Positions 1-10,790 of a stretch of 64,000 bases of DNA are shown one piece after another (the first letter of the stretch is position 1; each line of letters opens with the position of its first letter). The notes beneath the pieces are model-generated. The model was not told the origin of the DNA. It saw only the letters and a list, made by a program, of their open reading frames with translations, and searched no databases. The stretch is from Terrimonas pollutisoli (lineage in GTDB: Bacteria > Bacteroidota > Bacteroidia > Chitinophagales > Chitinophagaceae). The stretch spans positions 62,001 to 126,000 of the forward strand of contig NZ_JARKNA010000003.1 of the NCBI RefSeq assembly GCF_029360765.1, read 5' to 3'. The position numbers and the translations under genes are program-made.

Positions 1-577
1 TTTCCAGTTTGAAATCAGGAATACCGTATTGCAATAAACCACCGGGCTTGTCATCTCTTTCAAACACCGTAACCGTATGACCAGCATAGTTCAATTGCGC
101 CGCAGCAGCAAGACCTGCAGGACCTGAACCAATCACTGCTACTTTTTTACCGGAGCGAAGATTAGGTTTTTTAGGTTTTACAAAACCTTTTTCAAAGGCG
201 ATCTCGATGATATGCTTTTCTATTTCTTCAATCGCTACGGGTGGTTGATTGATGCCTAATACACAAGCCGACTCACAAGGCGCAGGGCAGATGCGTCCGG
301 TAAACTCGGGAAAATTATTGGTTGATACCAGCACATCATAAGCCTCTTTCCAGTCCTGGCGATACACCGCATCATTGAATTCAGGTATTACATTTCCCAG
401 CGGGCATCCGCTATGGCAAAAAGGAACCCCACAATTCATACAACGGGCGGCCTGCTGATTGAGCTTATCATCACTGAATTTTTCTACAAACTCATCATAA
501 TGCTGCAATCTCTCAGCTACTGGTTTTTTGCCCGGCAATTCTCTTGTAAATTCTTTGAATCCTGTTGGTTTGCCCAT
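1..577 (-). CDS. gltD: Glutamate synthase small subunit, C-terminally truncated by window edge
   Basis: The first 192 codons are present, from ATG at 577. The small subunit of NADPH-dependent GOGAT oxidises NAD(P)H and passes electrons to GltB. Visible: an N-terminal cysteine cluster ([14 protein letters not shown] around residue 50, then CPAPCESAC near 100) that binds [4Fe-4S] clusters, followed by the FAD dinucleotide-binding motif [12 protein letters not shown] near residue 155. These are the expected N-terminal half of GltD. It lies 128 bp downstream of gltB on the same strand and is presumably cotranscribed with it. The NADPH domain lies beyond the left edge. Confidence 0.95.
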   Translation of the reverse strand, partial: MGKPTGFKEFTRELPGKKPVAERLQHYDEFVEKFSDDKLNQQAARCMNCGVPFCHSGCPLGNVIPEFNDAVYRQDWKEAYDVLVSTNNFPEFTGRICPAPCESACVLGINQPPVAIEEIEKHIIEIAFEKGFVKPKKPNLRSGKKVAVIGSGPAGLAAAAQLNYAGHTVTVFERDDKPGGLLQYGIPDFKLE

Positions 578-665
578 TTGAATTAGTTGTCTTTTATCTT
601 TTTTATTTTTTTTGTTACCGGCTGAAGTGCTGCTATCATCGTCCCTTGTGTCACTCACTTCAGCG

Positions 666-685
666 CCTGCCTGCCGACAGGCAGG
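666..685. repeat. Perfect palindrome in the gltB-gltD gap
   Basis: CCTGCCTG and its reverse complement CAGGCAGG flank a CCGA loop in the 128-bp spacer. Its GC-rich form differs from the AT-rich surroundings. Similar CCTGCC palindromes are common intergenic repeats in Bacteroidota (recollection, not checked). There is no U-tract on the minus side, so it is not an obvious terminator; it could protect or partition the gltB/gltD message. Confidence 0.6.
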
Positions 686-705
686 TTCTGTTCACTACTC
701 AACAA

Positions 706-3700
706 TTACTTGGTAATCTCAACTCCCACTTTTTTCTGTTGCAACGCCTTCTTGTAATCGGTTGGGAATACTTTCACAAAATGTTGTAACTGGTTATCCA
801 GGTCCTGCAAAATGAACTTTGCTACAGTACTTCCGGTATACTCCAGATGTCTTTGGATCATGGTGAACAGCTCATTTTTGTCCTCCAGTTCACAGGCATC
901 AAGATCTACCATTTCTGTATTACAGTTCTCCCTGAATTTGCCATTGACATCATATACATAAGCAATACCGCCGCTCATACCTGCTGCAAAGTTTCTTCCC
1001 GTGTCACCCAATATCACCACTTTGCCACCGGTCATGTACTCACAACCGTGATCACCCACACCTTCCACTACTACATTGGCGCCTGAATTACGAACGCCGA
1101 AACGTTCACCTGCTTTACCACGAATAAAAGCTTCACCACCTGTTGCGCCGTAGAAGGCCACATTACCGATGATGCTATTTTCTTCAGGCGTAAAAGTTGC
1201 CTTTTTATCAGGGTAAATGATCAGTCTTGCACCGCTCAATCCTTTACCGAAATAATCGTTGGCATCACCTTCTATTTCAAGGGTGACACCCTTTGTATTG
1301 AATGCGCCAAAGCTTTGACCTGCTGTACCGGTAAATTTGAAATGAATGGTATCATCAGGTAAACCTGCCGCTTTGTACTTTTTAGTGATTTCATTCGAGA
1401 GAATGGTACCCGCTGTGCGGTCTGTATTGATGATGTTGAATTCAGCTTTTACTTTTTGTTGTGACTCCAGCGCAGGTTTTGCAGCTTCCAATAATTTCCA
1501 ATCCAGCACATTTTCAATTCCGTGATCCTGTTCTTCCTGGCAATATAAGCCTGTATATGGTGAAGCAGGCTCCTTGTACAGGATCGGGGAGAGATCCAGT
1601 TTTTTATATTTCCAGTGTGCAATATTTTCTCTTGCCTCCAGGTTTTCAACCTGGCCCACCATTTCATTGATTGTTTTGTAGCCGAGGTCAGCCATGATTT
1701 CTCTCAGCTCCTGCACCATGAACTGGAAAAAATTCACTACATGTTCCGCAGCCCCATTAAAACGTTTCCTCAAATCTGGATCCTGTGTAGCAACACCAAC
1801 AGGGCAGGTGTTTAAATGGCACTTGCGCATCAGAATGCAACCTTCAACTACCAGGGCAGCCGTTGCAATGCCCCATTCTTCAGCTCCAAGCAAAGTAGCA
1901 ATGGCAATATCACGACCTGTTTTCATTTGGCCATCTGCCTGTACAACCACCCGGCTGCGCAGTTTATTTTTCACCAGTGTTTGGTGTGTTTCTGCCAGGC
2001 CTAGTTCCCATGGTAAACCGGCATGCCTGATCGATGATACCGGTGAGGCACCTGTACCACCATCATGACCAGCGATCAATACTACATCCGCTTTTGCTTT
2101 CGTAACACCAGCAGCGATTGTACCAACCCCGGCTTTACTTACCAGTTTTACACTGATTCTTGCCTTACGGTTGGCATTTTTCAAATCGAATATTAGCTGG
2201 GCTAAATCTTCGATGGAGTAGATATCGTGGTGTGGTGGTGGTGAGATCAAACCCACACCTGGAGTAGAGTGTCTTGTTTTACCAATCCACTCGTCTACTT
2301 TATGACCGGGTAACTGTCCCCCTTCGCCAGGTTTTGCACCCTGCGCCATTTTGATCTGTAACTCATCAGCTTCCGTCAGGTACAAACTGGTAACACCAAA
2401 TCTTGCAGAAGCTACCTGTTTGATAGCACTGCGCATTGAATCACCATTGGGCAATGGATCATATCTTCTTTCGTCTTCACCTCCTTCACCCGTATTGCTT
2501 TTACCACCGAGACGGTTCATCGCAATAGCCAATGTGGTGTGTGCTTCCCAGGAAATAGAACCAAAGCTCATCGCCCCTGTAGCAAAACGTTTATAGATAT
2601 TTTCCGCCGGTTCTACTTCATCAATGGAGATAGATGGCCGGCTCTTCTTGAATTGAAATAAGCTGCGAAGTGTACAGGCTTTTTCACCCTGCTCATTCAC
2701 CAGCTTTGAATATTTTTTGAACGTACTATAATCATTCATCCTTGTTGCGTTCTGCAACAGGTGAATGGTTTGCGGGTTGAACAAATGGAACTCGCCTTTG
2801 CGTTTCCACTGGTAAACACCACCCACGGGTAAGCGGTCAACAGGGATATCTTTTTTGTTGAAGGCAAAGTAATGTTTTACCAATGCTTCTTTTGCGATTT
2901 CATCAAGCCCCATTCCCTCAATACGGGAGGTGGCACCCGTGAAATATTTATTAACGACTTCTTTATTCAGTCCGAGTATTTCAAATATCTGCGCACCCTG
3001 GTAAGACTGCAAAGTTGAAATACCCATCTTTGAAAACACTTTCAGCAAACCCTCATTCACCGCCTTGATATAATTTTTCTTCAGTTGATCTTCGTGTAAG
3101 GTGGTTTGCAGCTTGCCTGTCTCTTTCATATCACGAATAGAAGACAAAGCGAGGTAAGGGTTAATTGCAGTAGCGCCGAAGGCAATCAGGCAGGCGAAGT
3201 GATGTACTTCCCATGCATCACCTGCCTCTACAATGATGCCAACCTGTCCACGTAGTCCTTTACGGATGAGGTGATGGTGCACGGCAGCTACAGCCAAAAG
3301 AGAAGGAATAGGAGCATGGTCGGAGTCAACTGCCCGATCCTGTAATATCAATACCTTAAAGCCGTCTTCTACTGAATCAACTGCATAGCGGCAAATCCTG
3401 TCCAATGCAGCTTTCAGCGATCCGGGTTTACCATCGGCTTTGAAATAACATTGCAGGGTTTTGGCCTGGAAAAGTCCTGTGTCAATACTCCTGATCTTTT
3501 CCAAATCATGATTGTTGAGTATCGGTTGTTTCAAAGAAACACAATGGCAGGTCAATGGATCTTCAATCAACAAATTCCCATTGTTACCAACAAAACTCAC
3601 CAGTGACATTACCAATCTTTCACGGATAGGATCGATAGGGGGATTGGTAACCTGCGCAAATAATTGTTTGAAATAACTGCTTAAATGCTGTGGCTGATCA

Positions 3701-5223
3701 CTCAACACGGCCAAAGGTGTGTCTGTGCCCATAGAACCAATCGGCTCTTTGCCATCGACCGCCATTGGGGCAATGATGTTGTCAAGATCTTCGGTGGTGT
3801 AACCAAATGCCTTTTGATATTTAAACACATGCTCATGTTCAAGATGTGTAAAAGTGATCCTTGGCTCAGGCAACTCTTCCAACCTGATCTTATATTTATT
3901 CAACCATTCGCCATAAGGTTTTTGCGAACAGATTTGTTCTTTTAATTCTTTATCACTGATGATCTTTCCCTGTTCCATGTCAACCACGAACATCTTTCCA
4001 GGTTGCAACCTTCCTTTTTCAATGATAGTAGAAGGATCTACTGGCAGTGCACCTGATTCCGAAGCCATGATCACACGGTCATCTGTTGTTACACAATACC
4101 TGGAAGGACGCAAACCGTTTCTATCCAGCGTAGCACCAATTATTTTTCCATCGGTAAAGGAGATAGAAGCAGGTCCATCCCAAGGCTCCATCATTGCCGA
4201 ATGGAATTCATAGAAAGCTTTTTTCACCGGGTCCATTTGCTCATTACCATCCCATGCCTCTGGTATCAGCATCATCATCACGTGGGGTAAAGAACGACCG
4301 GTAAGAGTCAGCAGTTCGATCATGTTATCGAGACAGGCAGAATCACTTTGTCCTTCTGTTACGATCGGCAGAAGCATCTCCATTTCTTCTTTGGTGAAGT
4401 AAGGAGAAGTAAATCCTTTTTCGCTTGTCTTCAGCCAGTTCAGATTTCCTTGTAAGGTGTTGATCTCACCGTTGTGTGCAATGTAGCGGAACGGTTGGGC
4501 CAGTTTCCACGAAGGAAAAGTGTTGGTCGCAAAACGGGAATGCACTAAACCGAATGCACTCACCATTCTTTTATTATTAAGATCGGTAAAATATTTTCTT
4601 ACCTGGTTGCTGGTCAATTGCCCTTTGTAAACAATGGTTTTATAAGAAAGAGAAGCGATGTAAAAACCGATTTCATCTTTCTTTACCGTGTTTAAAATGG
4701 TATGGCTCGCCAGGTTGCGGAGAATATAAAGCTTGCGCTCAAAATCATCAGGGCTGGAAATATGATCAGGGCAGGCAACGAATACATGCTCCATCTCAGG
4801 TTCAACACTCAAGGCCGTAGGTCCGATGTCACTGGTATTAACAGGCACTTTGCGATAGGCCAAAATGTCAAGGCCGAGTATTTCAGCGGTGCGGTTGAAA
4901 ATATCACGGCATTCTTCACGCAATCTTATTTCCTTCGGGAAAAAGATAACACCAACTCCATACTTTCCGTAAGAGGGGAGATGCACGCCCAACTTGATAC
5001 ATTCATCAAAGAAAAACTCGTGTGGCATTTGAATCATTATGCCTGCTCCATCACCACTGTTGGCATCACATCCACAGGCACCGCGGTGCTCCATGTTTTC
5101 CAATACGGTTAAAGCATCAGAAATGTTTTGATGTGATTTGTAACCTTTGATGTTTGCTACAAAACCGATACCGCATGCATCATGCTCATACGAAGGGTGA
5201 TATAAACCAATGTTGCTTGCCAT
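706..5223 (-). CDS. gltB: Glutamate synthase (NADPH) large subunit
   Basis: 1505 residues, the normal size for GltB. It hydrolyses glutamine and transfers the ammonia to 2-oxoglutarate to make glutamate. The sequence reads from the class II glutamine amidotransferase domain ([10 protein letters not shown]; the Cys near residue 17 would become the N-terminal nucleophile after propeptide removal), through the central domain, the FMN-binding synthase domain ([30 protein letters not shown]), a 3Fe-4S cysteine group ([15 protein letters not shown]) and the C-terminal GXGXG beta-helix. A TTG two codons upstream is also open, but ATG at 5223 gives the usual short pre-Cys peptide. It is preceded by a good promoter at 5255-5285. 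Confidence 0.97.
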   Translation of the reverse strand: MASNIGLYHPSYEHDACGIGFVANIKGYKSHQNISDALTVLENMEHRGACGCDANSGDGAGIMIQMPHEFFFDECIKLGVHLPSYGKYGVGVIFFPKEIRLREECRDIFNRTAEILGLDILAYRKVPVNTSDIGPTALSVEPEMEHVFVACPDHISSPDDFERKLYILRNLASHTILNTVKKDEIGFYIASLSYKTIVYKGQLTSNQVRKYFTDLNNKRMVSAFGLVHSRFATNTFPSWKLAQPFRYIAHNGEINTLQGNLNWLKTSEKGFTSPYFTKEEMEMLLPIVTEGQSDSACLDNMIELLTLTGRSLPHVMMMLIPEAWDGNEQMDPVKKAFYEFHSAMMEPWDGPASISFTDGKIIGATLDRNGLRPSRYCVTTDDRVIMASESGALPVDPSTIIEKGRLQPGKMFVVDMEQGKIISDKELKEQICSQKPYGEWLNKYKIRLEELPEPRITFTHLEHEHVFKYQKAFGYTTEDLDNIIAPMAVDGKEPIGSMGTDTPLAVLSDQPQHLSSYFKQLFAQVTNPPIDPIRERLVMSLVSFVGNNGNLLIEDPLTCHCVSLKQPILNNHDLEKIRSIDTGLFQAKTLQCYFKADGKPGSLKAALDRICRYAVDSVEDGFKVLILQDRAVDSDHAPIPSLLAVAAVHHHLIRKGLRGQVGIIVEAGDAWEVHHFACLIAFGATAINPYLALSSIRDMKETGKLQTTLHEDQLKKNYIKAVNEGLLKVFSKMGISTLQSYQGAQIFEILGLNKEVVNKYFTGATSRIEGMGLDEIAKEALVKHYFAFNKKDIPVDRLPVGGVYQWKRKGEFHLFNPQTIHLLQNATRMNDYSTFKKYSKLVNEQGEKACTLRSLFQFKKSRPSISIDEVEPAENIYKRFATGAMSFGSISWEAHTTLAIAMNRLGGKSNTGEGGEDERRYDPLPNGDSMRSAIKQVASARFGVTSLYLTEADELQIKMAQGAKPGEGGQLPGHKVDEWIGKTRHSTPGVGLISPPPHHDIYSIEDLAQLIFDLKNANRKARISVKLVSKAGVGTIAAGVTKAKADVVLIAGHDGGTGASPVSSIRHAGLPWELGLAETHQTLVKNKLRSRVVVQADGQMKTGRDIAIATLLGAEEWGIATAALVVEGCILMRKCHLNTCPVGVATQDPDLRKRFNGAAEHVVNFFQFMVQELREIMADLGYKTINEMVGQVENLEARENIAHWKYKKLDLSPILYKEPASPYTGLYCQEEQDHGIENVLDWKLLEAAKPALESQQKVKAEFNIINTDRTAGTILSNEITKKYKAAGLPDDTIHFKFTGTAGQSFGAFNTKGVTLEIEGDANDYFGKGLSGARLIIYPDKKATFTPEENSIIGNVAFYGATGGEAFIRGKAGERFGVRNSGANVVVEGVGDHGCEYMTGGKVVILGDTGRNFAAGMSGGIAYVYDVNGKFRENCNTEMVDLDACELEDKNELFTMIQRHLEYTGSTVAKFILQDLDNQLQHFVKVFPTDYKKALQQKKVGVEITK

Positions 5224-5254
5224 AGGCAAAGTAATAGTTTAGATAAATTATAAA

Positions 5255-5285
5255 AAAATATAGAAAAGGTTAAACGTATGGCAAG
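5255..5285 (-). promoter_or_regulatory. Predicted promoter of gltBD
   Basis: On the minus strand CTTG (5285-5282) is followed after exactly 19 nt by TATATTTT (5262-5255). The Bacteroidota consensus is TTTG-N19-TAnnTTTG, so this is one mismatch in each box. The start would fall near 5248, giving a leader of about 25 nt. This suggests gltBD has its own promoter and does not depend on the ilv operon. Confidence 0.45.
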
Positions 5286-5328
5286 TAAGCCTGTAAATTA
5301 CTGCTTTTTTTTCAAAGGATTGTTCATC

Positions 5329-5369
5329 TTAGCCACTTATTTTCCACAAGACTTGTAGGCTAATAAGTG
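5329..5369. repeat. Overlapping inverted repeats between ilvA and gltB
   Basis: TTAGCC (5329-5334) can pair with GGCTAA (5358-5363), with ACAA/TTGT nested inside. Alternatively CACTTATT (5334-5341) pairs with AATAAGTG (5362-5369). The two pairings exclude each other. They lie upstream of the gltB promoter, in the 3' tail of the ilvA transcript. No U-run follows, so this is not a standard terminator. Confidence 0.35.
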
Positions 5370-5425
5370 TTCGCAGGATAGGTCTATGAATTCTTGTTTT
5401 CGATCATGTTTTCTGAGCTCCAAAG

Positions 5426-6715
5426 TTATACCAGGTAGCCAAAAAGTGTATCATCCTTATTGAGTTCGGTGTAATTAATATGATACTTTTTCATGTTTGT
5501 CAGTAAAATGTCATAATCTTCCCGGTTCTTCAACTCTATGCCGATCAATGCAGGACCGCTTTCTTTATTGGTCTTCTGCATATATTCAAACCGGGTGATG
5601 TCATCTGTTGGGCCCAAAACGTGGTTGACAAACTCTTTTAGTGCTCCCGGTCGCTGGGCAAAATTGATGAGGAAATAATGTTTTAACCCTTCATATTGCA
5701 AACTTCTTTCCTTGATTTCCGGCATGCGGTCGATATCATTGTTGCCGCCGCTGACGATGCAGACAATATTTTTTCCCTTGATTTCCTGCGCATAGTCGTC
5801 CAATGCCGCTATACTCAAAGCACCGGCAGGCTCCGCGACAATCGCATCTTCATTGTATAGTTTTAAGATGGTAGTGCAAACTTTTCCTTCCGGCACCAGG
5901 TGCATATCGTCCAGCACGTCTTTGCAAATGGAAAAAGTAAGATCACCGATCCGCTTCACGGCGGCTCCATCTACAAAACGATCAATACTGTCTAATGTAA
6001 CGGGATAGCCATTTTTTAATGCTTCTGTCATGGAAGGCGCACCTTCCGGCTCCAGGCCAATGATCTTTGTTTTAGGAGAATACATTTTAAAGTAAGTGCC
6101 AACACCTGCACTAAGCCCGCCACCACCAACCGGCACAAACATATAATCCACATCAGAAAGATCTTCTAATATTTCAAGCGCCACCGTTCCCTGGCCTTCA
6201 ATGATACGGGGATCATCGAAGGGGGGGATAAAAACCATTTGATTTTTTTCGGTGAATTTTTTGGCCGCGATAGCACAATCATCAAATGTGTCGCCGATCA
6301 ATTTCACTTCGATATTATCCTCACCAAACATTTTGGTTTGATTCACTTTTTGCCTGGGAGTAATGACCGGCATGAAAACAACGCCTTTAACACCTAGTCT
6401 TTTACAACTATAAGCAAAACCCTGGGCATGATTGCCTGCACTGGCACACACCACGCCTTTTGCCAATTGTTCTTTTGGCAGGCTGCTCATCATATTGTAA
6501 GCGCCACGCAGTTTATAGGAGCGAACTACCTGCAGGTCTTCCCTTTTCAAATAAACATTACATTGGTATTTACGGGAAAGATGAATGTTTAACTGAAGCG
6601 GAGTTCTTGTTACAATATTTTTTAGCCGCCTGGCAGCATCATCAAACTTCAATGAATAGTTTGATGATGCTGTGTCAGCAGGAAATCCAGTTGTATTTGT
6701 TACCGGTTGTTTCAC
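5426..6715 (-). CDS. ilvA: Threonine ammonia-lyase (threonine dehydratase), biosynthetic
   Basis: 429 residues. PLP enzyme that deaminates threonine to 2-oxobutyrate, the entry step to isoleucine. The PLP lysine is in SYKLRGAYN near residue 68; SAGNHAQGFA and the glycine loop VPVGGGGLSAG are family motifs. The C-terminus (from about residue 340, HYFLINFAQRPGALKEF) is a single ACT-like regulatory domain, so this is the shorter TD form with one domain rather than the E. coli form with two. The start is GTG at 6715 and no ATG is available nearby. It follows ilvC by 11 nt and is the last gene of the ilv operon. Confidence 0.94.
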   Translation of the reverse strand: MKQPVTNTTGFPADTASSNYSLKFDDAARRLKNIVTRTPLQLNIHLSRKYQCNVYLKREDLQVVRSYKLRGAYNMMSSLPKEQLAKGVVCASAGNHAQGFAYSCKRLGVKGVVFMPVITPRQKVNQTKMFGEDNIEVKLIGDTFDDCAIAAKKFTEKNQMVFIPPFDDPRIIEGQGTVALEILEDLSDVDYMFVPVGGGGLSAGVGTYFKMYSPKTKIIGLEPEGAPSMTEALKNGYPVTLDSIDRFVDGAAVKRIGDLTFSICKDVLDDMHLVPEGKVCTTILKLYNEDAIVAEPAGALSIAALDDYAQEIKGKNIVCIVSGGNNDIDRMPEIKERSLQYEGLKHYFLINFAQRPGALKEFVNHVLGPTDDITRFEYMQKTNKESGPALIGIELKNREDYDILLTNMKKYHINYTELNKDDTLFGYLV

Positions 6716-6726
6716 GTCTTTTACAA

Positions 6727-7857
6727 TTAGCCGACCGATTCAGTTTTTTCCGCCTGGTGTCTGAATGTATCTTTTACAGACCCCGAAGCAGGCTCAACAA
6801 CAACGGCGGGTTTTTGATTTTCTGGTCTCAGGCTTCTCACTGTTTTACCAGCTTGCCACAATTCACTTTCACGCAATTCTTTCAATTCTTCTTCGAGCTT
6901 TTCACGATAATCAACTTTACTGTTGCTATCGATCGAACGCTGTGATTCTTTACCGGAGGCTACGCTTTCATACAATTCTTTGAAAACAGGCGCTGTTGCG
7001 TCGCGGAATTTTTTCCACCAATCCAAAGCACCACGCTGTGCGGTAGTAGAGCAGTTGGCATACATCCAATCCATACCATTCTCTGCTACCAATGGCATCA
7101 GTGATTGTGTTAATTCTTCTACTGTTTCGTTGAAGGCTTCTGAAGGAGTATGGCCTTTGTCTCTTAATACCTGGTATTGCGCTGCAAATATCCCCTGGAT
7201 AGCACCCATCAGCGTTCCTCTTTCGCCGGTCAGGTCTGAGTAAACTTCTTTTTTGAAATCTGTTTCAAACAGGTAACCACTGCCAACAGCGATACCCAAT
7301 GCAATAACTCTTTCAAATGCTTTGCCTGTAGCATCCTGGAAAATAGCATAGGAGCTATTTAAACCACGGCCCTGCAAAAACATTCTGCGAAGAGATGTGC
7401 CTGATCCTTTAGGTGCTACAAGGAACACATCCACGTCCGCTGGCGGAACAATGCCTGTTTGCTCGTTGAATGTGATGCCAAAGCCATGAGAAAAATATAA
7501 TGCCTTACCGGGAGTTAAATGTTTTTTTACTGTTGGCCACAGCGCAATCTGTGCAGCATCACTCAGCAGGTAGCAGATGATGGTACCGCGTTGCAATGCT
7601 TCTTCAATTTCAAACAAAGTTTCACCAGGCACAAATCCGTCACGAATAGCTTTATCCCATGTCTTTGAATCTTTACGCTGACCAACGATAACGTTGATGC
7701 CGTTATCTTTTTGATTCAACGCCTGGCCCGGACCTTGTACGCCGTAACCAATAACTGCTACTGTTTCATTTTTTAAAACTTCCTGTGCTTTTGACAGAGG
7801 AAATTCTTCTCTCGTTACCACATTTTCCAATGTGCCACCAAAATTTAGTTGTGCCAT
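6727..7857 (-). CDS. ilvC: Ketol-acid reductoisomerase (NADP+ or NAD+)
   Basis: 376 residues. Converts acetolactate or acetohydroxybutyrate to the dihydroxy acids of the Val/Ile pathway, with Mg and NAD(P)H. The Rossmann motif VIGYGVQGPGQA lies near residue 35, SHGFGITF and VAPKGSGTSLR follow, and the catalytic acidic residues are in ETDFKKEVYSDLTGERG. The C-terminal knotted domain is complete and there is an extra polar tail of about 40 residues. It lies between the DinB-fold gene and ilvA, 29 nt after the former. Confidence 0.96.
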   Translation of the reverse strand: MAQLNFGGTLENVVTREEFPLSKAQEVLKNETVAVIGYGVQGPGQALNQKDNGINVIVGQRKDSKTWDKAIRDGFVPGETLFEIEEALQRGTIICYLLSDAAQIALWPTVKKHLTPGKALYFSHGFGITFNEQTGIVPPADVDVFLVAPKGSGTSLRRMFLQGRGLNSSYAIFQDATGKAFERVIALGIAVGSGYLFETDFKKEVYSDLTGERGTLMGAIQGIFAAQYQVLRDKGHTPSEAFNETVEELTQSLMPLVAENGMDWMYANCSTTAQRGALDWWKKFRDATAPVFKELYESVASGKESQRSIDSNSKVDYREKLEEELKELRESELWQAGKTVRSLRPENQKPAVVVEPASGSVKDTFRHQAEKTESVG

Positions 7858-7886
7858 TTTTTATTGTTGTTTAAAAGTTTAAAATA

Positions 7887-8363
7887 TTATTGAACCATTG
7901 ATTTATGTAAGACGGCTCTTTTGAGAGCCAGGCAATAGCCAAAATGTAATTGATCATGACCTGCTGCATAATGCAGCGCTTCTTCGCAGCTTTCAATCTT
8001 TACTCCCATGGAAGTGGTAAAAGCCTGGTATTCTTCAAAGGTTCCCGCTTCCCAATCTTCCCGGAATTCATCTATCAGTTGAATCGCCTGCTGCTTAAAA
8101 AAATTGATCTCTTCCTGTCCGATGTATTCACCGGGTTTTGAACCACGCTGATATTTTTCTATATATTCTTTATCGATCTTCATTTGCTTTTCCGCTTTTG
8201 CATAACACAGGATCTGCTGCGAGACGACAATATGTGCAAAATTCCAGGCGATATTATTATTAAACCCTTCAGGTATTTCGTTGAGCTGATCGGTTGTTAA
8301 ACTATCTACCAGGTTAATGAAAACCTGCCTGTTCTGTTTTGTTATGTTAAACTGGTTTGTCAT
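7887..8363 (-). CDS. DinB-fold protein inside the ilv operon
   Basis: 158 residues with the four-helix DinB/YfiT layout. Candidate metal-binding histidines are in WNFAHIV near residue 45 and HYAAGHDQLHFGY near residues 131-140. DinB proteins are metal-binding, some being thiol-dependent transferases; the substrate here is unknown. It starts 5 nt after the ilvN stop and ends 29 nt before ilvC, so it must be cotranscribed with the Ile/Val genes. It could be a passenger or a real partner of the pathway; the sequence does not decide. Confidence 0.8.
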   Translation of the reverse strand: MTNQFNITKQNRQVFINLVDSLTTDQLNEIPEGFNNNIAWNFAHIVVSQQILCYAKAEKQMKIDKEYIEKYQRGSKPGEYIGQEEINFFKQQAIQLIDEFREDWEAGTFEEYQAFTTSMGVKIESCEEALHYAAGHDQLHFGYCLALKRAVLHKSMVQ

Positions 8364-8368
8364 AACAA

Positions 8369-8959
8369 TTACATGCTAAACACTTTTTCATTATCACTAA
8401 GGAATTCATTTTCTATCAACTCTTCACTTGGATCTTTACGTTCAAAATCTTTTAATCGTTCATGGAAGCCAGCACTGTCTTTGATGATAGCAACTCTTGC
8501 ACTGCGAACAAATTCGATCAGTCCGTACGGCTCCAATACTTTTACCAGCTTATCGATTTCTTCATGATGACCTGTTGTTTCAAATACGATATAATCTTTT
8601 CTTATAGCTACCGCCCTGGCACCAAACTCCCGTAACAGGCGTTCCACTTTTACTTTCTCTGCTATTTCATCGGTAGATACTTTATACAAAGCCATTTCCT
8701 GCCAAACGAGTTCGTTGTCGGTGTTATAAAAAGCCCGGAGAATATCCACTTGCTTTTCAATCTGGCGTACCAGTTTTTTTACCACATCTTCTGTTTCGTG
8801 GATCACAATGGTAAAGCGATGAATCCCCTCTATTTCGCTGGGAGAGGTATTAAGGCTTTCAATATTTATTTTTCTCCTGGAGAAAATGGTGGATACACGG
8901 CTTATAATGCCAATCTGGTTTTCGGTATAAACTGTTATTGTATATTCTAGCTTTAGCAT
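8369..8959 (-). CDS. ilvN: Acetolactate synthase small (regulatory) subunit
   Basis: 196 residues. Binds IlvB and confers feedback control by valine in the known family. The N-terminal ACT domain is clear (YTITVYTENQIGIISRV, then the RRKINIESLN strand), followed by the C-terminal ALS small-subunit domain (VRSARVAIIKD). The length exceeds the roughly 165-residue E. coli IlvH because of a C-terminal extension (residues 160-196) rich in acidic and Lys residues. It lies 61 nt downstream of ilvB. Confidence 0.95.
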   Translation of the reverse strand: MLKLEYTITVYTENQIGIISRVSTIFSRRKINIESLNTSPSEIEGIHRFTIVIHETEDVVKKLVRQIEKQVDILRAFYNTDNELVWQEMALYKVSTDEIAEKVKVERLLREFGARAVAIRKDYIVFETTGHHEEIDKLVKVLEPYGLIEFVRSARVAIIKDSAGFHERLKDFERKDPSEELIENEFLSDNEKVFSM

Positions 8960-9020
8960 GTTTTATAGTCTTTAATTTTTATCTCCGGCTTACCGGAAAA
9001 ATCATCATTCATCAGGCAGA

Positions 9021-10790
9021 TTAGAGATCGTCTTTTGATAAAACAATTTCCGCCACTCCACGTCCCTGCGGTACCATAGGGAATACATTATTTTCCTTGC
9101 CCACCATTATTTCCAGCAAATAACTACCGTCATTGTCCAGCATTTCTTTCAATGCACTTTTCACATCCTTTCTTTCATGTATCCTTTTGCCGGGAATATT
9201 AAACCCTTTGGCTACCTGTACAAAGTCAGGGCTGGTGATATCAACAAACGAATATCTTTTTTCATGAAACAATTGTTGCCATTGACGCACCATCCCCAGG
9301 AACTGGTTGTTCAGGATGAGTATTTTGACATTGGGTTTAAACTGCATGATGGTACCCAACTCTTGCAGTGTCATTTGAAAGCCACCATCGCCGATAATGG
9401 CAACCGTTGTCCTCGAAGTATCGCCGTAGGCGGCACCAATTGCTGCTGGTAATGCAAATCCCATTGTTCCCAACCCTCCACTGGTGATATTACTTTTTGT
9501 TTGATTAAACTTTGCATAGCGGCAGGCTACCATTTGGTGCTGACCGACATCTGTTACGATGATGGCATCACCTTTTGTTAATTCGTTTAATTCTTTTATT
9601 ACTTCGCCCATCGTTAAGATTTCACCGGTTGGGTTCAACTCTTCACGAATTACTTTTTCTTCTTCTTGTTGCTGGTAATCCCTGAACTTTTGTATCCATT
9701 GCGGGTAAACTTTTTGTTCGATCAGCTCCGTGAGTAAAGGAAGAGTTTCTTTACAATCGCCCCACACCGGCACGGTAGCTTTTACATTTTTGTCTACTTC
9801 TGCCGGATCAATATCGAGGTGAACAACTTTTGCCTGTTTTGCATATTTATCCAGCCGGCCGGTAACCCGATCATCGAAACGCATGCCGATAGCGATCAAT
9901 ACATCACACTCATTGGTCAGCACATTCGGCCCGTAATTTCCGTGCATGCCCAACATACCGACGCCCAATGGGTGATCAGTTGGTATAGCACTCATACCCA
10001 TGATGGTCCAGGCAGCAGGGATACCGGATTTTTCAATAAAAGCTTTGAATTCTTTTTCGGCTTTGCCAAGAATAACGCCCTGCCCGAAAATCACAAATGG
10101 TTTCTCTGCACTGTTAATCAGTTGTGCCGCTTCTTCAATGTATTCTTTGCGTACTATCGGCTTAGGCCTGTAGCTGCGTATATGATCGCATTTTTTATAA
10201 CCACTGTATTCGAACAGTTGTAGTTGCGCATTTTTGGTGATGTCAATTAATACCGGGCCGGGTCTTCCGCTTTTCGCTATGTAAAATGCTTTCGCCAATA
10301 CATGAGGTATCTCTGTAGCATCAGTGATCTGGTAGTTCCATTTGGTTACTGGTGTTGTAATATTAATCACATCGGTTTCCTGGAAAGCATCTGTGCCCAA
10401 CAAATGTGCAAACACCTGGCCTGTGACGCAGACAACAGCCGTGGAGTCAATCATTGCATCGGCTAAGCCGGTAACAAGATTAGTAGCACCCGGTCCGCTT
10501 GTTGCGAATACAACTCCCACTTCACCAGATGTACGGGCATAACCCTGTGCCGCATGTATTGCACCCTGTTCATGACGGACGAGTATATGTTTAAGCTGGT
10601 CACTATAATCATACAGGGCATCATAGATAGGCATGATGGCCCCGCCAGGGTAACCAAAAATGGTATCAACACCTTCAGCAATAAAAGCTTCCAGCACAGC
10701 GACCGAACCGCTAATACCCCCAACCCCTGAAGGGGTGTTTTGAAGATTCTTTGCCTTTGGTGTTTCTTGTATTTTTCGCAATGTTTCCAT
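9021..10790 (-). CDS. ilvB: Acetolactate synthase large (catalytic) subunit
   Basis: 589 residues. TPP/FAD enzyme that condenses pyruvate with pyruvate or 2-oxobutyrate, the first common step of Val/Leu/Ile synthesis. GYPGGAIMPIYDAL with the catalytic-glutamate region (RHEQGAIHAAQGYAR) opens the PYR domain, and GDGGFQMTLQEL followed by NNQ near residue 480 is the TPP motif. I chose ATG at 10790; a GTG at 10820 would add ten residues. The N-terminal tail before SGSVAVLEAF contains TPSGVGG, encoded by one arm of a palindromic repeat (10716-10737). Confidence 0.95.
   Translation of the reverse strand: METLRKIQETPKAKNLQNTPSGVGGISGSVAVLEAFIAEGVDTIFGYPGGAIMPIYDALYDYSDQLKHILVRHEQGAIHAAQGYARTSGEVGVVFATSGPGATNLVTGLADAMIDSTAVVCVTGQVFAHLLGTDAFQETDVINITTPVTKWNYQITDATEIPHVLAKAFYIAKSGRPGPVLIDITKNAQLQLFEYSGYKKCDHIRSYRPKPIVRKEYIEEAAQLINSAEKPFVIFGQGVILGKAEKEFKAFIEKSGIPAAWTIMGMSAIPTDHPLGVGMLGMHGNYGPNVLTNECDVLIAIGMRFDDRVTGRLDKYAKQAKVVHLDIDPAEVDKNVKATVPVWGDCKETLPLLTELIEQKVYPQWIQKFRDYQQQEEEKVIREELNPTGEILTMGEVIKELNELTKGDAIIVTDVGQHQMVACRYAKFNQTKSNITSGGLGTMGFALPAAIGAAYGDTSRTTVAIIGDGGFQMTLQELGTIMQFKPNVKILILNNQFLGMVRQWQQLFHEKRYSFVDITSPDFVQVAKGFNIPGKRIHERKDVKSALKEMLDNDGSYLLEIMVGKENNVFPMVPQGRGVAEIVLSKDDL

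Noticed and set aside
9819..10223. 134-codon ORF antisense to ilvB
   Set aside because: Shadow of the conserved ilvB frame.
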